This document shows, piece after piece, positions 25,140-32,074 of a stretch of DNA of 64,000 nt (its first letter is position 1; each line of letters starts with the position of its first letter). Below the pieces are notes generated by a model. The model was given only the letters and a program-made list of their open reading frames with translations. It was not told the origin of the DNA and did no database searches. The translations under genes and the position numbers were made by a program. This DNA is from Flammeovirgaceae bacterium UBA2786 (GTDB taxonomy: Bacteria; Bacteroidota; Bacteroidia; Cytophagales; Cyclobacteriaceae). The stretch covers positions 109,886 to 173,885 of the forward strand of contig DEIA01000032.1 of NCBI GenBank assembly GCA_002352225.1, written 5' to 3'.

Positions 25140-26329
25140 TACGAACGAAACGGAAAGTAGCGAAACACTTGTCCGGCTTTGAAATCGGTAACTTCGGCAG
25201 GCAATTCGATAAATCCATCTACGTCTTTCAGGTTGGCGAAATCGCCCGAGCCTCCACCGGCATCAGGATAGGCTTTGAGTTGGCTCATTTCGTTTTTCAC
25301 TTTCACCTGCAGGAAGTACGTTAATGATGGTTTGAAAGTGAAATTCTGGGCCAGCACAACTTGCTGAACCGGTACATCTGAGCCAAGGCTTTTCATTAAC
25401 CATGGTTTAATGTAGCGGTAAAAACACATATAGGTAGAAACCGGATTCCCCGGAAGGGCAAAGACCACATGCTTTGCCGAGGTACCAAACCAAATGGGTT
25501 TGCCCGGCCGCTGGCTAACCTGATGAAAGCGTTTCTGAATTCCGTTTTGTTCCAGTGTTTGCGGAATGTAATCGTATTTGCCTTTTGATACGCCACCCGA
25601 AAAGATGATGAGCGAGTAGTGTTGCAGAATTTTTTTTACTTCAACATCCAGCATATCGGGTTGATCGGGTAAATGAAACTGATCGGCCGCACAACCCAGT
25701 TCGGTTAATGCTGCCTGCAAGGCATAACTGTTTGATCTACGAATTTGATAAGGCAGGGGAATAAGGTCAACCGGAATCAGTTCATCGCCAGTTGAAATAA
25801 TTGCTGTTTTTGGAAAAGCAGCCACCTGCACTTTCTTTTTGCCAACCGAAGCCATCAGGGCAACTTCGGCAGGCGAAATTTTAATTCCGGGAGTAAGAAG
25901 TTCATCAGCATTTCGCGCATCAACACCTTGGCGGTGAATATTTTCACCAGGCTCAATTTTTTCAACGGTAATGTTTGCTTTATCCTCTTTTATGTTCAGA
26001 CTCTCATACGGTATAACCGTATCAGTACCCAATGGCAACATGGCCCCTGTCATTACTTCGATACAGGCCGATGGATCGGAAAGTTGTTTTTGTTGCTGGC
26101 CGGCTGCCTGAATACTTTCTATTTTAAATGTGCGCACGCCTTTTTGCCAGGCCTGAAATGCAATGGCAATACCATCCATAGTAACGCGATCAAAAGGCGG
26201 AAAATCGCGATCGGCCCGAATGGGTTCTTTCAGCACACGGCCGCTGGCTTCCTGAATGGAAATCTCTTCCACACCGGTTTCGATGGAGTGGGAGAGAATA
26301 ATGGCTGTAGCTTCCGTTACATTGATCAT
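25139..26329 (-). CDS. moeA: Molybdopterin molybdotransferase MoeA
   Basis: A 396-residue enzyme that inserts molybdate into adenylylated molybdopterin. Landmarks: DFPPFDRVTMDGIA near residue 40 (the conserved P-F-D-x-S/V-x-M-D-G), VMTGAMLP, GVDARNADELL, STGDELI, FSGGVSKGKYDYI and FALPGNPVST. The length is normal. It starts 23 bases from divergent moaC and is followed by gntP and glxK with overlapping ends, so a cofactor gene shares an operon with sugar-acid catabolism. It is one of five cofactor genes within 12 kb. Confidence 0.95.
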   Translation of the reverse strand: MINVTEATAIILSHSIETGVEEISIQEASGRVLKEPIRADRDFPPFDRVTMDGIAIAFQAWQKGVRTFKIESIQAAGQQQKQLSDPSACIEVMTGAMLPLGTDTVIPYESLNIKEDKANITVEKIEPGENIHRQGVDARNADELLTPGIKISPAEVALMASVGKKKVQVAAFPKTAIISTGDELIPVDLIPLPYQIRRSNSYALQAALTELGCAADQFHLPDQPDMLDVEVKKILQHYSLIIFSGGVSKGKYDYIPQTLEQNGIQKRFHQVSQRPGKPIWFGTSAKHVVFALPGNPVSTYMCFYRYIKPWLMKSLGSDVPVQQVVLAQNFTFKPSLTYFLQVKVKNEMSQLKAYPDAGGGSGDFANLKDVDGFIELPAEVTDFKAGQVFRYFPFRS

Positions 26330-26333
26330 TTAT

Positions 26334-26341
26334 TACCTTTG
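26334..26341 (+). promoter_or_regulatory. Candidate -7 element of the moaC promoter
   Basis: TACCTTTG is a full match to TAnnTTTG, ending 11 bases before the moaC ATG and inside the 23-bp divergent moeA-moaC gap. The -33 region would lie within the moeA 5' coding end, where no TTG occurs at the right spacing. Confidence 0.45.
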
Positions 26342-26352
26342 AAGTAAGACAA

Positions 26353-26832
26353 ATGAAAAAACAATTTACACATATTGATGCATCGGGCAACCCCCAAATG
26401 GTAGATGTATCGGAAAAGAAGATCACCAGACGAATGGCAAAGGCCCAGGCTGTGGTGGTGCCGGGCAAAGAAATCTTAAGCCAAATCAGGAACAACGAAC
26501 TGATCACCAAAAAAGGCCCGGTATTTCAAACCGCTATCATTGCCGGAGTAATGGCAGCCAAGAAAACTCATGAGTTAATTCCGTTTTGTCATTCGTTAGC
26601 CATTGAAGATTGCCAGGTTAGGATTGAAGTAAAAAAGGAACGTATTGTAATTACATCAGAAACGGTAGTTACCGGAAAAACCGGAGTGGAAATGGAGGCT
26701 CTTACTGCTGCTTCGGTGGCTGCGCTTACCGTTTATGATATGTGCAAGGCACTTTCGCACGAAATAGTGATTGAAGACATAAAATTGCTGGAAAAGCGAG
26801 GGGGTAAGAAGGATTTTTCAAGAAAAAAATAA
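26353..26832 (+). CDS. moaC: Cyclic pyranopterin monophosphate synthase MoaC
   Basis: A 159-residue enzyme that works after MoaA to form cyclic pyranopterin monophosphate. Signatures: FTHIDASGNPQMVDVS at the N-terminus, IAGVMAAKKTHELIPFCH (conserved K-T-x-x-L-I-P-x-C-H), TGVEMEALTAAS and VYDMCKA. The length is normal. It is divergent from moeA; moaE follows after a small membrane ORF on the opposite strand. Confidence 0.96.
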   Translation: MKKQFTHIDASGNPQMVDVSEKKITRRMAKAQAVVVPGKEILSQIRNNELITKKGPVFQTAIIAGVMAAKKTHELIPFCHSLAIEDCQVRIEVKKERIVITSETVVTGKTGVEMEALTAASVAALTVYDMCKALSHEIVIEDIKLLEKRGGKKDFSRKK

Positions 26833-26987
26833 GAAAATCATCACATCCTTAAGTAACCAATTATTAACCACTTACAGGTTTAGAGGTTAACTAATCTGGT
26901 AAGTACAATCAGCAATGTGTACGTTAGTATCAAACCAATTTTGAGCTGTTGGCGTTATCTTTACAGTGTCTATTAATAAAAGTTGGT

Positions 26988-27116
26988 ATGAAACTAATTG
27001 ATCGAAATTTTCTGCTGAACCCGATTAACCGCGATTTGATGCTGGTGTTTGGTTCGGCATTGGTTATTGCCGTAGCGATCATTACTCTTGGAGTGATGAT
27101 TGTGAGTCAGCTCTAA
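26988..27116 (+). CDS. Very small membrane protein (42 residues), unknown
   Basis: An ORF of 42 residues: polar N-terminus MKLIDRNFLLNPINRDLM followed by one helix (LVFGSALVIAVAIITLGVMIV) and SQL. The composition is that of a real single-pass membrane peptide. The stop overlaps the convergent moaE stop by 4 bases, a packing typical of true genes. TATCTTTA at 26956-26963 resembles a -7 element with one mismatch. No family was recognised. Confidence 0.5.
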   Translation: MKLIDRNFLLNPINRDLMLVFGSALVIAVAIITLGVMIVSQL

Positions 27117-27523
27117 GGATGTGCTGACACCCACTGGTCCCCGTCTTGGAAGAATTCTTTTTTCCAGATGGGGACAGTTTTTTTAAGGGTATCGATAATA
27201 AACTGACATGCCTCGAACGAATCTTTACGGTGTGGTGTAGAAACGGCCACAACCACGGCAATTTCTCCGGGTAATAGTGTGCCCATTCTGTGGCTAACGG
27301 CCCAACCGGTGAGCTTCCATTTTTCGCGGGCTTCGTTTATAACCTTTTGTATTTCGGCAATAGCCATGGGTTCATAGGCTTCGTATTCTAATTTGGTTAC
27401 CGGCTTATTTGCAGTACTATTTCGTACCGTTCCGATAAAGGTATTCACAGCCCCGGCTTCCGGCACACTGGCAGCGGCTATTACGCGGGCAACATCAATG
27501 GGTTGTTCGGTTAGTTCAATCAT
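27113..27523 (-). CDS. moaE: Molybdopterin synthase catalytic subunit MoaE
   Basis: A 136-residue large subunit of molybdopterin synthase; it uses MoaD thiocarboxylate to add the dithiolene sulfurs. Landmarks: GAVNTFIGTVRN, LEYEAYEPMA, VSHRMGTLLPGEIAVVVAVSTPHR and the C-terminal PIWKKEFFQDG with the catalytic lysine. Its partner moaD is 8.5 kb away beside moaA, so the cofactor genes are split in two groups. Confidence 0.95.
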   Translation of the reverse strand: MIELTEQPIDVARVIAAASVPEAGAVNTFIGTVRNSTANKPVTKLEYEAYEPMAIAEIQKVINEAREKWKLTGWAVSHRMGTLLPGEIAVVVAVSTPHRKDSFEACQFIIDTLKKTVPIWKKEFFQDGDQWVSAHP

Positions 27524-27688
27524 TTCGCAATACGCTAAAAATATTCTTTTATGCTTTGGGTATCAAAATAGTAGAATCAACTGTTTGATTTTGTAATTTT
27601 TTGCTTTGAATTTTGTTAAGACAAATTACACTGCCTCTTTTTTTATTGTAAGATTCTGGTTTTCAATAATGGAGCTAACTGAATAAAT

Positions 27689-28069
27689 ATGAAGGTACTG
27701 AAAATTTTAAGTTTGGTTATGCTAAGCCAGTTACCCTTTCAGGTTGCTGCTCAGGAAAACGTTCAGTTGGTACGGCTGGCAAAATTGGTAATAGATTCAG
27801 CGCAGCTGGATGCCTACAATACTTTTTTAAAAGAAGAAATTGAAGTTTCCGTTCGGGTTGAACCGGGTGTACTTACCTTGTATGCGGTTGCTGAAAAGAA
27901 CAGACCAACTCATATAACCATTTTAGAAATTTATGCCAGCAAGGCTGCGTATGAAGCTCATATTAAAACACCGCATTTTTTAAAATATAAAAATGGAACG
28001 CAAGCAATGGTTAAAGCTTTGGAATTGATTGAGACAACTCCGTTGATTCCGGATATGAAAATTAAATGA
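27689..28069 (+). CDS. Exported antibiotic-biosynthesis-monooxygenase (ABM) domain protein
   Basis: A 126-residue protein with a signal peptide (MKVLKILSLVMLSQLPFQVAAQ). A single ABM/dimeric alpha-beta-barrel domain follows: VRLAKLVIDSAQLDAYN, EPGVLTLYAVAEKNRP, ILEIYASKAAYEAHIKTPHFLKYK. The H-x-x-T-x-H-F-x-x-Y pattern is standard. Cytoplasmic relatives are quinol or haem monooxygenases. The export signal suggests a periplasmic role, and the substrate is unknown. Confidence 0.82.
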   Translation: MKVLKILSLVMLSQLPFQVAAQENVQLVRLAKLVIDSAQLDAYNTFLKEEIEVSVRVEPGVLTLYAVAEKNRPTHITILEIYASKAAYEAHIKTPHFLKYKNGTQAMVKALELIETTPLIPDMKIK

Positions 28070-28139
28070 GGGATTCGGTAATGCGAAAACTTATTTTGAG
28101 TTGACTCATTGCAGATTTAAGATTTCAGCTGCTTACTAA

Positions 28140-28949
28140 TTATATCTCTTTAATAAGACTTCCAAACTCAGCCCAATCAAAACCGGTCTCTACACGGTTG
28201 TGCCGTAAGGCAGGGATTTGGGTAGTAATGATCAACTTTGTTTCGTTAATATCCGTGCGGTGATGTTGTGGTATTTTTAGTTTGATGCCCTTGGCCGTAG
28301 TAAACTGAACGTTATCAAAAAAATCTTGTACGGATTTTTTCAAACCACTAATATTTTTCATTCCGTACATAATCACCACCTCAGGTTTATGTTCTCTGAT
28401 TTTTGAAAGAATGGTTTGTATGCGTTGCGGATAAACATATTCTTCGTACCGTTCTTTACTACAGAGAAAATCGCATCCCGTAAGGGAAAGCCAGTTGTAG
28501 TGCCACGAATGTGTATGCGATCCCGGCAAGGGATAAAATGAAATTAGTGCTTCGCGTTTTTCGTCAGGTTGGGCAAAGTGTTGTTTTTGGTAAGTAAGAC
28601 TTTCAGGCATTGCTCCTTGATCATAGCCATGCACAAAGGCTGTCAGGTTTTTCCAGATCGTGCTTTGAATAGCTGCCTTGCCAAAGCGGTAATCAAACCG
28701 GTTTGCAAATGCTTCGGCTTTTGGATTTTCTGGCGTTACGGTAACATGCTTGTACAGTTCGCGGATGTTGCATAGGGTAGGGCCAGCGTGTGGATGGATA
28801 TCAAAAAAATAATTGAACTTGGCGGCCACCTCTTGCGGTATATCGCCACCGGGTTCCTCATAACCAATAAACCAGAACCGGGCATGCCACGAGCCATAAC
28901 CGTAGAAATTAGTAAGCCAATGGGTAAGTTTCTGTTCAGCGATCAGCAT
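28140..28949 (-). CDS. Hypothetical protein, possibly uracil-DNA-glycosylase-like
   Basis: A 269-residue soluble protein. I prefer the ATG at 28949 (MLIAEQKLTHW) to the one at 29024 because the intervening residues are low-complexity and basic. Notable segments are FWFIGYEEPGGDIPQ near the N-terminus, SFYPLPGSHTHSWHYNW in the middle and VVIMYGMKNISGLKK later. The first resembles the catalytic-loop motif of UDG-superfamily proteins (G-x-x-PG), and the order is compatible, but the usual catalytic residues are not clear. The function should be treated as unknown. Confidence 0.55.
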   Translation of the reverse strand: MLIAEQKLTHWLTNFYGYGSWHARFWFIGYEEPGGDIPQEVAAKFNYFFDIHPHAGPTLCNIRELYKHVTVTPENPKAEAFANRFDYRFGKAAIQSTIWKNLTAFVHGYDQGAMPESLTYQKQHFAQPDEKREALISFYPLPGSHTHSWHYNWLSLTGCDFLCSKERYEEYVYPQRIQTILSKIREHKPEVVIMYGMKNISGLKKSVQDFFDNVQFTTAKGIKLKIPQHHRTDINETKLIITTQIPALRHNRVETGFDWAEFGSLIKEI

Positions 28950-29138
28950 AGTGGTAAGGTAACGACTTGTCGGGCTTTCGGTAGAGCATGATTTTAACAA
29001 TTTCTTTAAAAATCGTTGAACCACCTAAACAGCAATTCCGTAAATAAACATTTTCAATATTGAAATTTGTAATTATTCTAGACTACAAAATGTGTAGCTT
29101 TATTCATTGTAACCACTAAACTCTAAATCATTCCGCGT

Positions 29139-29603
29139 ATGGCAACCTTCAGTCTAAACGTAAATGGCAAGAATCAAGAAGTAGATGTCGATCCGAATAC
29201 ACCGGTGTTATGGGTATTGCGCGATCATCTGAACCTGGTGGGCACCAAGTTTGGTTGTGGTATAGCGCAGTGCGGTGCCTGCACCATTCATATAGATGGT
29301 GTAGCAACCCGTTCCTGTATGTTGCCCATTTCTTCAGTGGGCAACCAGAAAGTTACTACCATTGAAGGCCTTTCTGAAAATGGCGACCATCCGGTGCAAA
29401 AGGCGTGGTTGGAACACGATGTGCCTCAGTGCGGGTATTGCCAGGCAGGGCAGATTATGAGTGCGGCTGCATTGCTCGAAGAAAATCCAAATCCATCGGA
29501 CGAGCAGATTGAAACCGCTATGAACGGAAACATTTGCCGGTGCGGAACCTATGTACGTATTAAAGCGGCCGTAAAGACAGCTTCTAAAATTATAAACGCT
29601 TAA
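29139..29603 (+). CDS. [2Fe-2S] subunit of a molybdenum hydroxylase (IorA/isoquinoline-1-oxidoreductase-like)
   Basis: A 154-residue electron-transfer subunit with two [2Fe-2S] sites. The plant-ferredoxin-type cluster uses Cys40, Cys45, Cys48 and Cys60 (FGCGIAQCGACT ... SCMLP). The second, helical cluster uses Cys98, Cys101, Cys133 and Cys135 (QCGYCQAGQ ... NICRCG). It has no signal peptide and probably travels across the membrane bound to the Tat-bearing large subunit encoded 3 bases downstream. There is no FAD subunit, as in the IorAB class. Confidence 0.92.
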   Translation: MATFSLNVNGKNQEVDVDPNTPVLWVLRDHLNLVGTKFGCGIAQCGACTIHIDGVATRSCMLPISSVGNQKVTTIEGLSENGDHPVQKAWLEHDVPQCGYCQAGQIMSAAALLEENPNPSDEQIETAMNGNICRCGTYVRIKAAVKTASKIINA

Positions 29604-29606
29604 CCT

Positions 29607-31853
29607 ATGACAGTAGTAAAGACTTCAATTGGCAGACGTTCTTTTTTAAAAACATCTGCGCTGGCAGGCGGTGGGTTTATGTTAAGTTTCAGTTGGCTGG
29701 CGGGTTGCAAGCCCGCAGTTGAAACACTTGAACTTCCCAAAGAATGGTTTGAACTGAATGGCTATTTGAAGATTGGTGAAAATGGTTTAGTTACCATTAT
29801 GTCGCCCAATCCCGAAATAGGGCAGAATGTAAAAACATCTATGCCTATGCTGGTGGCCGAAGAGCTGGATGTGGATTGGAAAAATGTTATCGTGGAGCAA
29901 GCTCCTCTTAATACAACGGTATTTACCCGTCAACTTGCCGGTGGCAGTCAATCTATACGGCAAGGATGGAAAAGTTTGCGCATGGCCGGAGCAACGGCCC
30001 GCAAAATGTTGCGCGAAGCGGCTGCAAAAGCCTGGCAGGTATCGGCAGATGAAATTACTACCGAAGCCAGTATGCTTTATCATAAGGCAAGCGGTAAGTC
30101 AGCCAGCTATGGCGAAATGGCATCAGCCGCAGCAAACATTGAAGTACCGAAAGAAGTTGAATTAAAAAACAACAATGATTTTAAAATCATTGGCACTTCG
30201 CGTAACAATGTTGATGGCAAAAAGATAGTTACGGGTCAACCGTTGTTTGGATTAGATTACCGTAAAGAAGGTATGTTGATTGCCATGATTGCGCACCCAC
30301 CTGCTTTTGGTATGAAATTAAAAAGTGTTGACGATTCGCAAGCCCGTTCTATGCCGGGAATTAAAGATGTGTTTACAATAAAAACCTATCCGGAAGACTA
30401 TGCCCAACAATGGTGCGATGTTGATTCTTTCCCTGATCTGGTTGTGGTAGTAGGTAACACAACCTGGGAGGTAATGAATGCCCGTAAAGTTTTGAAGCTG
30501 GAGTGGGAGAATTTTTCAGATCATGAAATTTCGTCTTCTACATTTTGGGGCACTACGGTAAAAGTTAAAGTTCCCGGTGGGTTAGAGAATACGGCAACGC
30601 ACAACCAGGTAATGGCTGAAGCTTCAAAGCTGGCAACCGTTGCCCGCAAAGACGGTAACCCCGAAGCAGTTTTCAAAAAAGCAGCGAAGGTAATTGAGCG
30701 TTCGTATTCTGCACCGTTTCTGGCGCATAACACGATGGAGCCGATGAACTTCTTTGCACATGTTACCAGCGAAAAAGCTGAGTTAGTTGGTCCAACTCAA
30801 ACTCCGGAATTCATGGAGAAAAGCGTGGCAGCCCGACTCAACTTGCCGGTAGAGAAAGTGGATATTCAAATGACCCGGCAGGGTGGAGGCTTTGGCAGAA
30901 GATTGTATGGACACTTTATGGTAGAGGCGGCTGTAATCTCGCAGAAAGTTAATGCACCAGTTAAATTGATTTATACCCGCGAAGACGATATGTCGTTTGG
31001 TGTGTACCGTCCGGCTTACTTAGCAAAGTATCGGGCAGCATTGGATGAAAACAACAATTTGATTGCTTTCCATGTAAATGCAGGTGGTATTCCGGAAAGC
31101 CCGTTGTTTGCCAATCGTTTTCCGGCTGGCGCAGTTGAAAATTACCTGGCAGAATCATGGACTGCTCCGTCCAATATTAGTGTAGGAGCCTTCCGCGCAC
31201 CGGCTTCAAACTTTATTGCCGGTGCCGAGCAATCGTTTCTTGATGAAGTAGCCGAGGCAGCAGGAAAAGATCCGATTCAATTCAGGCTTGAGTTGTTAGA
31301 GCGTGCTTTAAATAAACCTGTTGGTGAACGCAACGACTACGAAGCCAAGCGCTTAGCGGGAGTATTGGAATTAGTTCGAAGTAAATCGAATTGGGGGCAG
31401 GATGTGCCCAATGTGCATCGTGGAGTATCGGCATACTTCTGTCATGATAGTTATGTAGCTCATGTGATTGATCTGAAAGTAGATAATGGTAAGCCCCGCG
31501 TAGAGAAAGTGTATTGTGCAGTGGATTGTGGTATTGTAGTAAACCCGGTTGCGGCCACTAACCTGGTAGAAGGAGGTTCGGTTGATGGCATCGGGCATGC
31601 GATGTTCAGCGGACTAACCTTTACCAATGGTACACCCGATCAGAATAACTTTAATAAGTATCGTTTAATCCGGCACAGGGAAGCGCCTAAAGCTATCGAT
31701 GTTCATTTTGTGCAGAGCACCGTTGACCCTACCGGTTTAGGTGAACCGCCTTTCCCTCCGGTAATGGGAGCATTGGCCAATGCTTTGTATAAGGCAACAG
31801 GTAAACGTCATTATTCACAACCGTATTTGGGTGAAGGGATTGAGTTGGGATGA
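29607..31853 (+). CDS. Molybdopterin-binding large subunit of a periplasmic molybdenum hydroxylase (IorB-like)
   Basis: A 748-residue catalytic subunit of the xanthine-oxidase superfamily. The N-terminus has a twin-arginine signal (GRRSFLK, Arg10-Arg11) followed by a hydrophobic stretch and LAGC, so it is exported folded with its cofactor. Cofactor-contact motifs are QGGGFGRR, GAFRAPASNF and PTGLGEPPFPP near the C-terminus, whose glutamate is the catalytic base in this family. IorAB-type enzymes hydroxylate N-heterocycles or oxidise aldehydes; the substrate here is unknown. Cofactor-synthesis genes flank it, and two haem proteins lie 3 kb downstream as possible acceptors (inference). Confidence 0.92.
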   Translation: MTVVKTSIGRRSFLKTSALAGGGFMLSFSWLAGCKPAVETLELPKEWFELNGYLKIGENGLVTIMSPNPEIGQNVKTSMPMLVAEELDVDWKNVIVEQAPLNTTVFTRQLAGGSQSIRQGWKSLRMAGATARKMLREAAAKAWQVSADEITTEASMLYHKASGKSASYGEMASAAANIEVPKEVELKNNNDFKIIGTSRNNVDGKKIVTGQPLFGLDYRKEGMLIAMIAHPPAFGMKLKSVDDSQARSMPGIKDVFTIKTYPEDYAQQWCDVDSFPDLVVVVGNTTWEVMNARKVLKLEWENFSDHEISSSTFWGTTVKVKVPGGLENTATHNQVMAEASKLATVARKDGNPEAVFKKAAKVIERSYSAPFLAHNTMEPMNFFAHVTSEKAELVGPTQTPEFMEKSVAARLNLPVEKVDIQMTRQGGGFGRRLYGHFMVEAAVISQKVNAPVKLIYTREDDMSFGVYRPAYLAKYRAALDENNNLIAFHVNAGGIPESPLFANRFPAGAVENYLAESWTAPSNISVGAFRAPASNFIAGAEQSFLDEVAEAAGKDPIQFRLELLERALNKPVGERNDYEAKRLAGVLELVRSKSNWGQDVPNVHRGVSAYFCHDSYVAHVIDLKVDNGKPRVEKVYCAVDCGIVVNPVAATNLVEGGSVDGIGHAMFSGLTFTNGTPDQNNFNKYRLIRHREAPKAIDVHFVQSTVDPTGLGEPPFPPVMGALANALYKATGKRHYSQPYLGEGIELG

Positions 31854-31903
31854 TTTAATTCAGTATGAGTTGAGTCCGCAACATTATAGTTTTCGTGAAG
31901 GAC

Positions 31904-31935
31904 GAATCAGAGGCACCAAGTGGTGCCTCTGATTC
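31904..31935. repeat. Perfect 15-bp-stem palindrome downstream of the molybdenum hydroxylase genes
   Basis: GAATCAGAGGCACCA at 31904-31918 pairs perfectly with TGGTGCCTCTGATTC at 31921-31935 across a 2-base gap. It follows the hydroxylase stop by 50 bp. It probably ends or protects that message. The following T-run is weak, so an operator or repeat is also possible. Confidence 0.6.
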
Positions 31936-32074
31936 TATACATTATTTTGACTCGGACCATTTATCATTAGCTTTTCTTCCGCTTTCCTTCTCAACGGAGC
32001 CTCTCGTTTTCGGGGACTTTGAGTTAAATAAATCCAACCCACAGAGCTATATTTACGGTTTAAATACTGTAGTA

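Noticed and set aside
32019..32055. Promoter of the type A T9SS cargo gene (TTG and TATATTTA)
   Set aside because: Spacing of 26 bases is outside the 17-23 range and the -7 match has one mismatch.
31895..32074. N-terminal extension of the type A T9SS cargo gene
   Set aside because: It contains the perfect palindrome at 31904-31935 and lacks a signal; the signal peptide begins at 32075 or 32081.
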